Below are positions 24,241-33,310 of a stretch of DNA of 64,000 bases, piece by piece. A model generated the notes under the pieces. It had not been told where the DNA came from. It saw only the letters and a program-made list of their open reading frames with translations, and did no database searches. This stretch comes from an uncultured Desulfovibrio sp. (GTDB taxonomy: Bacteria > Desulfobacterota > Desulfovibrionia > Desulfovibrionales > Desulfovibrionaceae), in contig CAKTDV010000013.1 in assembly GCA_934546745.1 (NCBI GenBank), positions 9,585 through 73,584 of the forward strand, written 5' to 3'. Each line of letters starts with the position of its first letter. Position 1 is the stretch's first letter. The position numbers and the translations under genes were made by a program.

Positions 24241-25224
24241 ATGAGCAATCAACGTCCCCGTACCGTTTCCGGTATGCGTCCCACCGGCCCGCTGCATCTG
24301 GGCCACTATTTCGGGGTGCTGAAAAATTACGTGGATCTGCAACGCACGGAAGAGGCCTATTTCTTTGTGGCCGACTGGCATGCGCTGACCAGCGACTATG
24401 CGGATCCCTCCCGTGTGCGGGAGAACATCGACGAGATGGTGAAGGACTGGGTTGCCGCCGGCCTTGATCCGGAGCAATGCGTGATTTTCCGGCAGTCGTC
24501 CGTCAAGGAACATGCCGAGCTTTCCCTGTTGCTTTCCATGATTACGCCTGTCTCCTGGCTGGAACGAAACCCGACCTACAAGGAGCAGCAGCAGCAGATC
24601 AGCAACAAGGACCTCGGCAACGCGGGCTTTCTGTGCTATCCTGTGCTGATGGCGGCGGATATTCTCATGTACCGGCCCCACGGTGTGCCCGTAGGCGAGG
24701 ATCAACTGCCGCATATGGAGCTGACGCGGGAAATAGCCCGGCGTTTCAACTTTCTGTACGGCGACACCTTCCCGGAACCGCAGGCCATGTTGACGCCCGC
24801 CGCCAAATGCCCCGGTCTCGACGGGCGCAAGATGTCCAAGAGCTATAATAACGGCATCTTCCTGCGCGATTCCATGAGCGACATCGAAGCCAAGGTGCGC
24901 GGCATGTTCACGGACAGGAACCGGCTGCGCAAAAGCGATCCCGGCAACCCCGATGTCTGCAATCTGTTCCCGTATCATCTGCTGCTGTCCGGCGAAGAGG
25001 AGCGGGCGGAAATCCGTAAGGGCTGTACGGAAGCCACATTCGGCTGTGTGGACTGCAAGAAGCGTTTCCTGAAACACCTTGGTGATCTGCTTGCGCCCTT
25101 GCAGGAACGGCGCGCGACCCTGAGCACGGATCGCGTCCGCGCCATTCTGGAGGACGGCAATAATCGCGCCCGCGCCTTCGCTTCCGGGACGCTTGAGCGG
25201 GTACGGGCCAGGATGGGTCTCTGA
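24241..25224 (+). CDS. trpS: Tryptophanyl-tRNA synthetase
   Basis: 327 aa, the usual length. It has the HIGH signature in RPTGPLHLGHYFG (about 12; the sequence reads MRPTGPLHLGHYFG) and KMSKS in DGRKMSKSYNN (about 200), and the Trp-pocket region GEDQLPHMELTREIARRF. It charges tRNA-Trp. The ATG is supplied by the family A leader (AAAGGAA upstream), and the same leader occurs before hisG and ribF. Confidence 0.97.
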   Translation: MSNQRPRTVSGMRPTGPLHLGHYFGVLKNYVDLQRTEEAYFFVADWHALTSDYADPSRVRENIDEMVKDWVAAGLDPEQCVIFRQSSVKEHAELSLLLSMITPVSWLERNPTYKEQQQQISNKDLGNAGFLCYPVLMAADILMYRPHGVPVGEDQLPHMELTREIARRFNFLYGDTFPEPQAMLTPAAKCPGLDGRKMSKSYNNGIFLRDSMSDIEAKVRGMFTDRNRLRKSDPGNPDVCNLFPYHLLLSGEEERAEIRKGCTEATFGCVDCKKRFLKHLGDLLAPLQERRATLSTDRVRAILEDGNNRARAFASGTLERVRARMGL

Positions 25225-25268
25225 TCCGCCTCTCCTGGGAGCGGGATGGGACGGCGGCGGATTGCGGC

Positions 25269-25706
25269 ATGAAGTGGCTCGGCATTGATTATGGTCTGGA
25301 GCGGACAGGGATTGCCGCCTGCGATCCCGAAGGCGTGCTGGCCTATCCCCTGAAAACCCTGCGTCTGGCGGAATTTTCCGGGCGTAAGGCGCTTCTTGAC
25401 GCACTGGCGGATCTGGCCCTGCGCGAAGGCGTCGGGGCCGCCGTCATGGGACTGCCTCTGCTGGACGGCGGCGGCGACAGCCTGACGACACGGCAGGTGC
25501 GCAGGGTGGCGGAACGCCTCAAGCGCCGTCTTTCCGTACCCCTGTATTTCATGCCCGAATTTCTCAGTTCTGAAGAAGCTTGGTCTGATCTGCGCGAAGC
25601 CGGAGTGCGGCGATCCCGGCGCGGGGCCGTGCTTGATCAGCAGGCCGCCGTGCGGATTCTGCAATCTTTCCTTGCCTTGTCCCCTGATCAGAGGATGCCC
25701 GCATGA
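25269..25706 (+). CDS. ruvX: Putative pre-16S rRNA nuclease / Holliday junction resolvase (YqgF)
   Basis: 145 aa with the RNase H-like YqgF core: LGIDYGLERTGIA (about 4), VMGLPLLDGGG (about 60), PEFLSSEEA (about 98) and VLDQQAAVRIL (about 123). It is thought to mature the 5' end of 16S rRNA. It overlaps mltG by ATGA. Confidence 0.92.
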   Translation: MKWLGIDYGLERTGIAACDPEGVLAYPLKTLRLAEFSGRKALLDALADLALREGVGAAVMGLPLLDGGGDSLTTRQVRRVAERLKRRLSVPLYFMPEFLSSEEAWSDLREAGVRRSRRGAVLDQQAAVRILQSFLALSPDQRMPA

Positions 25707-26740
25707 AAATTTTTTTCAGGCTTCTTGCGCTGCTTGTCCTTGTGTGCGCGGGCGCGGCAGGGTGGGCCGTCTGGGAAGGCTACGCCTTTCTGCATACGCC
25801 GCCGGAAGATCCCGGGCGCGAATGCGCCTTTGACGTTGCGCCCGGCGACACCATGCGGGCCGTTGCCGTCAAGCTGGAGCGTCAGGGGCTGGTATCCAAC
25901 GGGTTCTATTTCCGTCTGCTGGCCCGGTACAGGCAATGGGAACACCGGATGCAGGCCGGCCGCTTTGCCCTCAACAGCGGTTGGACGCCGGACAGGATTC
26001 TGGATACCCTTGTCAATGGGCGGCCCCTGCTGTTCCGTGTGACCGTGCGGGAAGGTCTGACATGGTGGCAGACGGCGGATGTTCTGGAACAGGCCGGACT
26101 CGTCAGGGCGGACGATTTTCGCGATGTCATCCATGACCCCGCTTTTCTTCGCCATTACGGCATTCCCTTTGAATCCGCCGAAGGCTTTCTCATGCCGGAC
26201 ACCTATCTGCTGAAAAAGCCCGATGCGCCGGACAGAGCGCAGGCGCGCGCCGTTGCCGGGCGCATGGTGGATACCTTCTGGCGGAAGGCCGCCCCGCTCT
26301 GGCCAGACGGCGGAAAACCCGGCACGGCGGCGCTCCGGCGCTGGGTCATCCTGGCCTCCATCGTGGAAAGGGAAACGGCCATCAGGGCCGAACGTCCCCG
26401 CGTGGCCGGGGTCTACGCCAACAGGCTGGAGCGCGGTATGCCGCTACAGGCCGATCCTACCGTCATTTATGGACTGGGGCGTTATTTTGACGGCAATCTG
26501 CGGCGTAGACATCTTGATGACGCAAGCAATGCCTACAATACCTATCAGCGTCCCGGTCTGCCGCCCGGCCCCATCTGCTCGTTCGGCATGACCGCTCTTG
26601 CCGCGGCCATGACGCCGGAACGGCACGCCTTTCTTTACTTTGTCGCCAAAACGGACGGTGGCGAACACACCTTCAGCAAAACGCTGGGGGAGCATAATCG
26701 CGCGGTGCGGCAGTATCTTCGTAACCGCCAGAATCCCTGA
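25703..26740 (+). CDS. mltG: Endolytic murein transglycosylase
   Basis: 345 aa. An N-terminal membrane anchor (FFRLLALLVLVCAGAAGWAVW, about 4-24) precedes the YceG domain with the catalytic ILASIVERETA (about 218) and the downstream LQADPTVIYGLG and YNTYQRPGLPPGPICSFG. It cuts nascent glycan strands in the periplasm and sets their length. Translationally coupled to ruvX. Confidence 0.94.
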   Translation: MKIFFRLLALLVLVCAGAAGWAVWEGYAFLHTPPEDPGRECAFDVAPGDTMRAVAVKLERQGLVSNGFYFRLLARYRQWEHRMQAGRFALNSGWTPDRILDTLVNGRPLLFRVTVREGLTWWQTADVLEQAGLVRADDFRDVIHDPAFLRHYGIPFESAEGFLMPDTYLLKKPDAPDRAQARAVAGRMVDTFWRKAAPLWPDGGKPGTAALRRWVILASIVERETAIRAERPRVAGVYANRLERGMPLQADPTVIYGLGRYFDGNLRRRHLDDASNAYNTYQRPGLPPGPICSFGMTALAAAMTPERHAFLYFVAKTDGGEHTFSKTLGEHNRAVRQYLRNRQNP

Positions 26741-26783
26741 GCGAACCTTTCCCCGCCGCGCCATAACGGAGGCGCTTCTCTCC

Positions 26784-28247
26784 ATGTCCTCCCCCCCCTC
26801 GCTTCTTCTGGCCGGTGCGTCCAGCAACGCGGGCAAAACGGCGACGATGGCGGCCCTGCTGTGCGCGTTGCGGGCACGGGGCTTTGCCGTGCGCCCTGCC
26901 AAGACGGGCCCGGATTATATCGATGCGGCCTGGCACACGGCGTTTTGCGGCGTGGCGTCCGCCAATCTGGATACGTGGATGGCGGCGGGCGGGCCGCCCG
27001 ATGCGCTGCCTCCCTCTACCTGCGCGCTGCGAATTCGTCTGGGACATGTGCGGGAGCGCCTTGCGGAAGAAAGCGGCGGCGGGGAATCGCTCCTGCTCGT
27101 CGAGGGGGCGATGGGCCTGTTTGACGGAGCGGATGGCGGCGGAGGATCTTCCGCGCAGCTGGCCGCGGTATGCGGCATGCCCATTCTTCTTCTGCTGAAT
27201 GTGCGCGGCATGGGGCAGTCGGCGGCGGCGGCGGCCGAGGGCTTCGCGCGTTTTCGTCCGCCCTGGCTGGGACGTCGCAAGCTGAACTTTGCGGGCTTTC
27301 TGTGTACGCATGTTGGCAGTGAACGTCATGCGGCCCTGTTGCGCGCCGCCTTTGCGCCGCTGGAGCGTCGTTACGGAATCCCGCTGCTGGGGTGCCTCCC
27401 CCGCGAAGGCGCGCCGGAGATGGCGTCGCGTCATCTGGGACTTGTGCAGGCGCGGGAGGCGGCCTCCTCGCTGGATCGCGTTGCGCTGGGGCGCTGGCTG
27501 GAACGTCATGTGCGTCTGGACGCCCTCCTGCGGCGTCTGGAGTTGCCTGCCCATCCGCGAAAAGCCTCCCCGGCGCCTTCGTTCTCCGGGGCCGTGCGGC
27601 GGCTGTCCCGGCGCGGCCCCATAGTGGCCATTGCGCGCGATGAGGCCTTTTCCTTCCTCTATGCGGATCTGCCGCCGCTTTTACGCCGCCTTGGCGCGGA
27701 GGTGCGCTTCTTTTCCCCCCTGAGGGACCGTTGCCTGCCGGTGTGCGATGGCCTCTACCTGCCCGGCGGCTATCCTGAGCTGTACGGTACGGATCTGGAG
27801 GCCAATACGCCGCTGCGTGAGGAACTGCGCCGGGCCGCGTTGAAGGACGGTCTGCCTGTGCATGGGGAATGCGGCGGCTATCTCTACCTGATGCGCCGTT
27901 TGCATATGCCCGGCGGCACGACGCTGTCCTTTTGCGATCTGTTGCCGCTGGAAGCCGCTCTTCGTGAACGGCGCGCGGCACTTGGCTATCGTGCCGCCCG
28001 CGTCCGCCCCGGCTGGCTGCCCATTCCGGAAGAAAAGCCCCTCTGGCTGCGGGGGCATGAATTTCACTATGCCGAACTGCTGACACCGCTGGCGGAGGAA
28101 CATACCCTGTGGCGGAGCTACGCCGCCTCAGGAGAAGATCTGGGGCCGGAGGGCTGCCGTCAGGGGCGCGTCAGCGGCACGTGGCTGCACGCCTATCCCC
28201 AGGGGGCGCTGGCATTCTGGCGGGCATGGCTCCGCCTGTTGCGTTGA
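26784..28247 (+). CDS. cobB: Cobyrinate a,c-diamide synthase
   Basis: 487 aa. The N-terminal P-loop domain has GASSNAGKTATMAAL (about 10) and TGPDYIDAAWH (about 46); the C-terminal glutamine amidotransferase domain has YLPGGYPELYG (about 327) and the catalytic Cys in HGECGGYLYLM (about 360). It amidates cobyrinic acid at a and c in cobalamin synthesis. Followed by cbiC 38 bases later. Named cobB here; cbiA is the anaerobic-pathway name. Confidence 0.93.
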   Translation: MSSPPSLLLAGASSNAGKTATMAALLCALRARGFAVRPAKTGPDYIDAAWHTAFCGVASANLDTWMAAGGPPDALPPSTCALRIRLGHVRERLAEESGGGESLLLVEGAMGLFDGADGGGGSSAQLAAVCGMPILLLLNVRGMGQSAAAAAEGFARFRPPWLGRRKLNFAGFLCTHVGSERHAALLRAAFAPLERRYGIPLLGCLPREGAPEMASRHLGLVQAREAASSLDRVALGRWLERHVRLDALLRRLELPAHPRKASPAPSFSGAVRRLSRRGPIVAIARDEAFSFLYADLPPLLRRLGAEVRFFSPLRDRCLPVCDGLYLPGGYPELYGTDLEANTPLREELRRAALKDGLPVHGECGGYLYLMRRLHMPGGTTLSFCDLLPLEAALRERRAALGYRAARVRPGWLPIPEEKPLWLRGHEFHYAELLTPLAEEHTLWRSYAASGEDLGPEGCRQGRVSGTWLHAYPQGALAFWRAWLRLLR

Positions 28248-28285
28248 GCGCTCTTTCCCTATCTTGCCGCAAAAGGAGGTTCGTC

Positions 28286-28948
28286 ATGCCCATGCCTACG
28301 GATATTGCCTTTGATGCCGCATTGGCTCCACAGGAGATTGAACGCCGTTCCTTTGCGTTGATTGACGCCCTTGTTCCCGAACCCCGTCCCTTTTCCGGCG
28401 CATTGTGGGAAGTGGCCCGGCGTTGCATCCATACGCTGGGGGACGTGGACATCGCGGCATCCCTGCGCCTGTCCGAGGAAGGACTGGCGCGAGGAGTGGC
28501 GGCCCTGCGCCGGGGATGCGCTATTTTTACGGATACGCGCATGGCGGCGGCCGGGATTCCCCGACGGCGGCTGGATCCTCTGGGGTGTGTGGTGGAGCCC
28601 ATGATGTCCCTGCCTGGTCTGGATGCGGAGGCGCTCCATAAGGGAGTGACACGCTCCCGCGCCGCCGTGGAGCTTCTTGCGCCGCGTCTGGGAGGACAGA
28701 TCGTTGTCATCGGCAACGCGCCTACGGCTCTTCTGGCCTTGCTGGATGCGCTGGACGGTCTGGAGGAAGACAGCCCGTCCGTACCCGCGCTGATCGTGGG
28801 TATGCCTGTCGGCTTTGTGAATGCGGCGCAATCCAAGGAGTGGCTGCACCGTACACGCTGGCCGCATTTTACTCTTTTGGGCCGCAAGGGAGGATCCGCC
28901 GTTGCGGCGGCCTGCGTAAACGCGCTGGCAACGCTGGCATCCGCCTGA
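28286..28948 (+). CDS. cbiC: Precorrin-8X / cobalt-precorrin-8 methylmutase
   Basis: 220 aa. Family features: IERRSFALID (about 14), TLGDVDIAASLRL (about 45), TDTRMAAAGI (about 80) and VGMPVGFVNAAQSKEWL (about 170). It moves a methyl group from C-11 to C-12 to form (cobalt-)hydrogenobyrinate or cobyrinate, just before the CobB step. AAAGGAGG precedes the ATG. No cobalamin riboswitch is visible upstream of cobB. Confidence 0.93.
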   Translation: MPMPTDIAFDAALAPQEIERRSFALIDALVPEPRPFSGALWEVARRCIHTLGDVDIAASLRLSEEGLARGVAALRRGCAIFTDTRMAAAGIPRRRLDPLGCVVEPMMSLPGLDAEALHKGVTRSRAAVELLAPRLGGQIVVIGNAPTALLALLDALDGLEEDSPSVPALIVGMPVGFVNAAQSKEWLHRTRWPHFTLLGRKGGSAVAAACVNALATLASA

Positions 28949-29034
28949 GGGGGATGTATGGTTTGCGAAGTGCGTTTCCTGTGAAACAACCCCTCTTCGC
29001 TGCCAGGTGGAGGTTGTTGGGCGGATTTTTGGTG

Positions 29035-29817
29035 TCAATCACCATCAGGCGCGGCAATGGGGAGGCGTTCGTCAAGGTCGATGCCGTCCGGGTGGACGGA
29101 GGCGCGGTAGGGGTACATCTCCACGCCCCTGCGCAGCGCTTCGTAAAAAAGGGCTTCGTACACAGGGTCAATGATGCCGGCAGGGGCGAAGCAGCGGCCG
29201 TCTGGGCGCTGCACAAGGTAAAACATGGCGGCGCGTGCGCCGCTGGCGACGATGTCCAGAAGTTCACGCAAATGTTTCCGCCCCCGCTCGCTGACAGCAT
29301 CAGGAAAGATGGCCCGATCGTCTTCCACCAGCGTGACGTTTTTGCACTCCACCCAGAGGGGCGGCAGGGAGGGGCCTGTCAGGCAGGCGTCCAGCCTGCT
29401 CCCGCCACGGCGCGCTTCCCGGCGGTATTCCGTATACCCTTGGGCAAAGTCCAGACGGCCCGCGCGGAAGGCTGCCTCCAGCATACGGTTGGGCACGCCC
29501 GTATTGACGCCGACCCAGAAGCCGCGCAGGCCGGGAAAGGGGGCTTCCGACGTTGGCACGGTCTCCGGCGTCGCGCGTGCCTCCAGCCAGACGGCTTCCT
29601 GTGTATAGGGGAGTTTGCGCGCGGGATTGGCGGCGGGCGAGGCCAACAGGGGGGCGCCTGGGCGCGTCAGTCCCAGCATGCTGCCGGAATTGTTGCTGTG
29701 TACCCGGACGGGTACGCCGTCCTTTTCCATAAGAACGGTGAAGCGTTTGTGGCGTTGCAGGAAACGGCCGGTGATACACTCGGGAGGAAGGGGAAGAAGG
29801 GGCTTTCTGTGGGGCAT
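29035..29817 (-). CDS. sfsA: SfsA-family nuclease
   Basis: 260 aa. It has the N-terminal OB-like part with RFLQRHKRFTVLM (about 18) and a PD-(D/E)XK core including NNSGSMLGL, GFWVGVNTGVPN, SRLDACL and VECKNVTLVED (about 160). SfsA proteins bind DNA and act as nucleases; the sugar-fermentation phenotype that named them is indirect. Single gene, divergent from the aminotransferase gene. Confidence 0.93.
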   Translation of the reverse strand: MPHRKPLLPLPPECITGRFLQRHKRFTVLMEKDGVPVRVHSNNSGSMLGLTRPGAPLLASPAANPARKLPYTQEAVWLEARATPETVPTSEAPFPGLRGFWVGVNTGVPNRMLEAAFRAGRLDFAQGYTEYRREARRGGSRLDACLTGPSLPPLWVECKNVTLVEDDRAIFPDAVSERGRKHLRELLDIVASGARAAMFYLVQRPDGRCFAPAGIIDPVYEALFYEALRRGVEMYPYRASVHPDGIDLDERLPIAAPDGD

Positions 29818-29845
29818 GGCGGGCAGTGGGTTGGAGAAAGGGTCA

Positions 29846-29874
29846 TTTACACGGTACGGTCAAGCTGCTACATG
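29846..29874 (+). promoter_or_regulatory. Putative promoter of the aminotransferase gene
   Basis: TTTACA, 17 bases, TACATG. Just downstream, 29894-29911 is the 18-base perfect palindrome GGCGCGCCGCGGCGCGCC, which would lie in the 5' leader or act as an operator. Confidence 0.5.
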
Positions 29875-29933
29875 TTTTGCGAAGTCAATGCAAGGCGCGC
29901 CGCGGCGCGCCGTCATCAGCGAGGAGCCCTTTC

Positions 29934-31127
29934 ATGCATATTTCCGAACGCCTGCGCAGCATCAGACCGTCCTTGACGCTCAGCGTCAACAGCCGGGCGC
30001 TGGAGCTGAGGTCGCAGGGAGTCGCCGTTACCAGTCTTGCCGTGGGAGAGCCGGATTTCCCCACTCCGAAGCATATTTGCGACGCCGCCAAGGCGGCCAT
30101 TGACGAAAATTTCTGCCGCTATACGGCAGTACCCGGCATCCCTGAGCTGCGCGCGGCGGCGGGAGCGTACTTTGAGCGGGCGTATGGCGCCGGAGTTCCC
30201 GCCGAATCCATCATTATTGGCGCGGGGGGCAAACACTGCCTCTACAACTTCATGCAGGCGACCCTCAATCCGGGAGACGAGGTTCTTATCCCCGCCCCTT
30301 ACTGGTTGAGCTATCCCGATATGGTCATGCTGGCCGGGGGCGTTCCCGTGACGGTGGCCGCTTCGGCGGAGCGGCATTTCAAGGTGACGCCCGATATGCT
30401 GGAAGCGCACGCTGGCCCGGCCACACGCCTGCTGATCCTCAATTCTCCCAGCAACCCCACGGGAGCCGTGTATACCCGCGAGGAATTTGACGCCATCATG
30501 ACCTGGGCCATGAAGCGCGGCATTTTTGTTCTTTCTGACGAAATCTATGATCAGCTGGTGTTTGCGCCCGCTGTCATGAGCAGCGCCATCTCATGGTTTG
30601 CCCGCTATCCCGAACAGGTGGCGGTGCTGAACGGGCTCTCCAAAAGCTTCGCCATGACGGGCTGGCGCGTGGGGTTTCTGGCGGCGCATCCGGAACTGAT
30701 TAAAAAGATTTCCTCCCTGCAGGGACACAGCACGTCCAATATCTGCTCCATTGCCCAGAAGGCGGCGCTGGCGGCCCTGACGGGTCCCAGGGACTGTCTG
30801 GACGGGATGCGGGCGGCTTTCCAGCGCAGGCGTGACATGGCCATGAACGTCATTGCCTCGTGGCCGTGGGCTGTCTGTCCGTGTCCGGACGGGGCGTTCT
30901 ATCTTTTTGTGGATGTTCACCGGTGTTACGGCGGTTCCGTCAAAAACTCCACGGAACTGTGCACACGCCTGCTGGATGAGGCGCATGTGGCGCTGGTGCC
31001 GGGAGCGGCGTTTGGCGACGATCGCTGTATCCGTTTTTCCTATGCCGTGGCGGACGACGTTCTGCGCGGCGCGCTGGAACGTGTGGAAGCCGTCCTGAAG
31101 GATCTGGCGGAGGAAGCGCGGGGGTAG
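29934..31127 (+). CDS. Class I aspartate aminotransferase-like enzyme
   Basis: 397 aa. PLP enzyme fold type I: SLAVGEPDFPTP (about 30), IGAGGKHCLYNF, NSPSNPTGAVY (about 170), SDEIYDQLVF (about 200) and the PLP lysine in NGLSKSFAMTGWRVGF (about 235). It transfers the amino group between aspartate (or an aromatic/prephenate-type substrate) and 2-oxoglutarate. GAGGAG precedes the ATG. The stop codon lies at the start of family B copy B2. Confidence 0.92.
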   Translation: MHISERLRSIRPSLTLSVNSRALELRSQGVAVTSLAVGEPDFPTPKHICDAAKAAIDENFCRYTAVPGIPELRAAAGAYFERAYGAGVPAESIIIGAGGKHCLYNFMQATLNPGDEVLIPAPYWLSYPDMVMLAGGVPVTVAASAERHFKVTPDMLEAHAGPATRLLILNSPSNPTGAVYTREEFDAIMTWAMKRGIFVLSDEIYDQLVFAPAVMSSAISWFARYPEQVAVLNGLSKSFAMTGWRVGFLAAHPELIKKISSLQGHSTSNICSIAQKAALAALTGPRDCLDGMRAAFQRRRDMAMNVIASWPWAVCPCPDGAFYLFVDVHRCYGGSVKNSTELCTRLLDEAHVALVPGAAFGDDRCIRFSYAVADDVLRGALERVEAVLKDLAEEARG

Positions 31128-31180
31128 CGCGCCCGTCCGCGCGCTTTTGAAATGGAACATTTCAAAGGCACAATGCTCTG
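31125..31180 (+). repeat. Family B leader element, copy B2
   Basis: Begins at the aminotransferase stop codon (TAGCGCGCCCGTCCGCGCGC), then palindrome GCTTTTGAAAT / ATTTCAAAGGC with one G-T pair, and ends CAATGCTCTGA. Confidence 0.65.
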
Positions 31181-31236
31181 AACCGTGCCGTACCCTTCCC
31201 GGCTTCGCGCCATGGGGAGGGGCACAGGGGGCGTCT

Positions 31237-32379
31237 TTGCGGAGAGTTTTGGCGGGGACCGCGCTTGTCCTCGGTATGCTGTGTATGCCGCCTTTTCCCC
31301 TTGCCGCCTTCGCGGCGGAGACGGCGTCGCCGGAACAGGGAGGATCGCCCGGTACGGGCGAATCCTCCTCCGCGTCCGGGCTGGACAATGTTCTGGGGGA
31401 ACCCCGGATCACGCGGCGGGTGAGCAAGGTGAACGGCGGGCCCGCGACGGTACGTCCGCCCTCCATAGACGTGCCCGCTGTGCGGACGCCGCGGGTGTCC
31501 ATCCCCCAGGTGGCGCAGCCGGTGGCGCCGCTGGTGGCGTCGCCGGAACCCGGCATGACCGGCGGCTCCGACCCCGCGTCCGCCGCGCGGCTCTGGCGGC
31601 GGCTGGAACCGGGACTGGAGTACGGCGAGTTCTCCTTCAGCGCGGCGGGATACGAAACGCCTTCCGGCGAGGCCCATCCGCCCCGGGTGACGCTGCGTGT
31701 CGTGCGCATTGATCCGGCCCTGTTCGAGTTCGTCCTCTGTGCGGCCTCGGATGGTGGTGTGCCGCTGCCGCTGGGCCGCTGGGCCGATCGTGCCCATCTG
31801 GTGGCGGCCATCAACGCCAGCATGTACCTGCCGGACGGACGCACCAGCACGGGCTATCTGCGCGAAGGCCCCCATGTGAACAATGCCCGGCGCGGCGGCC
31901 GCCTTGGCGCCTATTTTCTGGCGGAGCCTGACGCGCTGGCGCTGGCGGCCGGCGCGCCCCGGGCGGTCGTGGAGGACGCCACGCGCGTCAATGTGGCGGC
32001 CTTTGAGGGGCATTACCGGCTTGTCGCGCAGAATTTCCGTATGATCAGCGACGATCGGCGCGTTGTCTGGGCCCCGGATGGCCGCCCCATTGCCGTTGCC
32101 GCCGTGGCCCAGACGGGCGGCGGCCATATTCTCTTCCTGCATTGCCGCCAGCCTGTGGAGCCCTCCGCGCTGGCGCGCCGTTTGCTGCATCTGCCTCTGG
32201 ACGTACGCACAGTCATGTATGTGGAAGGCGGCGCGCAGGCCGGCCTGCTGCTGCGGTCGGGCGGCATGCTCATGGAACTCTACGGGCGCAGTGCGGCCGC
32301 CATCCTGCTGGGGGATCCGCCCGCGCCGTCCCTGCCCAATGTGCTGGGTATCCGCCGCAGGGCGGAGAGGGCGAAATAG
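31237..32379 (+). CDS. Exported phosphodiester glycosidase (NAGPA-like) family protein
   Basis: 380 aa if started at the TTG at 31237, which sits after GGGGAGG and directly before a signal peptide (RRVLAGTALVLGMLCMPPF, cut near AFAAETA). A Pro/Ser-rich linker precedes the catalytic domain: VAAINASMYLPDGRTSTGYL (about 190) and HVNN, QNFRMISDDRRVVW and a C-terminal RTVMYVEGGAQ. The family includes enzymes that cut sugar phosphodiesters; here probably periplasmic and substrate unknown. The frame is open to 31147, so the start is uncertain. Confidence 0.8.
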   Translation: MRRVLAGTALVLGMLCMPPFPLAAFAAETASPEQGGSPGTGESSSASGLDNVLGEPRITRRVSKVNGGPATVRPPSIDVPAVRTPRVSIPQVAQPVAPLVASPEPGMTGGSDPASAARLWRRLEPGLEYGEFSFSAAGYETPSGEAHPPRVTLRVVRIDPALFEFVLCAASDGGVPLPLGRWADRAHLVAAINASMYLPDGRTSTGYLREGPHVNNARRGGRLGAYFLAEPDALALAAGAPRAVVEDATRVNVAAFEGHYRLVAQNFRMISDDRRVVWAPDGRPIAVAAVAQTGGGHILFLHCRQPVEPSALARRLLHLPLDVRTVMYVEGGAQAGLLLRSGGMLMELYGRSAAAILLGDPPAPSLPNVLGIRRRAERAK

Positions 32380-32400
32380 CGGGAAGCGGCCGCGCGGCCC

Positions 32401-32429
32401 TTGACTTATTGCATAAGATTCCTGATTAT
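32401..32429 (+). promoter_or_regulatory. Putative promoter of dfx
   Basis: TTGACT, 17 bases, GATTAT, about 100 bases before the dfx ATG. Family B element B3 would form the leader of this transcript. Confidence 0.55.
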
Positions 32430-32470
32430 GAACCCTACATTCTGTCGCGCATATGACCGGAGCCAGCGGC

Positions 32471-32510
32471 GCTTGTGAAATGGACATATTTCACAAGTAG
32501 GAAGGCTCCA
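32471..32510 (+). repeat. Family B leader element, copy B3 (before dfx)
   Basis: GCTTGTGAAAT ggacat ATTTCACAAGT, then AGGAAGGCTCCAGG. Relative to B1 one T-A pair has become G-C on both strands of the stem, which is covariation. The 5' GC-rich part is shorter than in B1. Confidence 0.65.
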
Positions 32511-32529
32511 GGAAAAAGAGAGGTACCTC

Positions 32530-32910
32530 ATGGCCGAAAAGCTCGATATTTTCAAATGTATGAAGTGCGGTAACGTCGTGGAAGTGCTGCATGGCGGTTG
32601 CGAGAGCATAGCCTGTTGCGGCGAGGGCATGAAGCATCTGAAGGAAGGCGCGACCGACGGCGCGCTGGAAAAACACGTGCCTGTCATCGAAAAGATTGAC
32701 GGCGGCTACAGGGTGACGGTGGGCAGTGTGGCCCATCCCATGACCGAGGAGCACTATATCCCGTGGATTGAGCTGATTGCCGGCGATCAGAGCCTGACGG
32801 CCTTCCTCAAGCCCGGCGACAAGCCTGAGGCCGTGTTCAAGACCGATGCCGCCACGGTGACGGCGCGCGAGTACTGCAATCTTCACGGTCTGTGGAAGGC
32901 GGAGAAGTAA
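32530..32910 (+). CDS. dfx: Desulfoferrodoxin (superoxide reductase, 2Fe type)
   Basis: 126 aa. The N-terminal desulforedoxin-like centre I has Cys10 and Cys13 in CMKCGN and the pair CC near 29-30. Centre II ligands are in EKHVPVI (His about 49), VAHPMTEEHYIPW (two His) and REYCNLHG (Cys and His near 116-119). It reduces superoxide to peroxide with electrons from rubredoxin, without releasing oxygen, and so protects an anaerobe in the cytoplasm. It heads the dfx-rub-roo cluster. Confidence 0.97.
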   Translation: MAEKLDIFKCMKCGNVVEVLHGGCESIACCGEGMKHLKEGATDGALEKHVPVIEKIDGGYRVTVGSVAHPMTEEHYIPWIELIAGDQSLTAFLKPGDKPEAVFKTDAATVTAREYCNLHGLWKAEK

Positions 32911-32928
32911 TCCATCCGCCGTCCCCGC

Positions 32929-32965
32929 CGCCATACCCTGCCCGTGTCCGGCCTGGGGTATGGCG
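32929..32965 (+). terminator. Hairpin after dfx
   Basis: CGCCATACCC pairs perfectly with GGGTATGGCG over a 17-base loop; GGGTTTTCTG follows. Weak or partial terminator between dfx and rub. Confidence 0.5.
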
Positions 32966-32983
32966 TCGGCAACGGGTTTTCTG

Positions 32984-33015
32984 TATACTGCGGCGGTTTC
33001 ACGTTGGGAACGTGA
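32984..33015 (+). promoter_or_regulatory. Possible rub-roo promoter with operator palindrome
   Basis: TATACT (32984-32989) resembles a -10; its -35 is weak. Ten bases later comes TCACGTT-GGG-AACGTGA (32999-33015), a perfect 7+7 palindrome placed like a repressor site at the start of the transcript. Confidence 0.45.
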
Positions 33016-33095
33016 CCATGACAACCGGTTCTGGATGGGGGTGGCGATATCTTGCCGTCCCGGAAAAAAGACTGTCTTACCCCAAGGAGTGCATC

Positions 33096-33233
33096 ATGGA
33101 AAAGTATGTATGCGGCGTGTGCGGTTATGAGTATGATCCCGCGGAACATGACAATGTGCCCTTCGATCAGCTGCCTGACGACTGGACCTGCCCCGTCTGT
33201 GGCGTAGGCAAGGATCAGTTCTCCGCCGCCTAG
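33096..33233 (+). CDS. rub: Rubredoxin
   Basis: 45 aa with the FeCys4 site in YVCGVCGYEYDP (Cys6, Cys9) and WTCPVCGVGKDQF. It lacks the seven-residue loop of the usual 52-residue rubredoxins; the 45-residue form is the one known from D. desulfuricans, which helps place the organism. It carries electrons to superoxide reductase and to the oxygen reductase encoded next. AAGGAG precedes the ATG. Confidence 0.97.
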   Translation: MEKYVCGVCGYEYDPAEHDNVPFDQLPDDWTCPVCGVGKDQFSAA

Positions 33234-33310
33234 GCGGCTTCACCCCGCACAGTTCTCTGCCCTGCCGGTGACACTCATCAAAGGTCACTTTCAGGGAGAG
33301 GCAAGCCACA

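Noticed and set aside
26560..26784. Cobalamin riboswitch upstream of cobB
   Set aside because: cobB starts 44 bases after mltG; no space for the element and no B12-box-like sequence seen.
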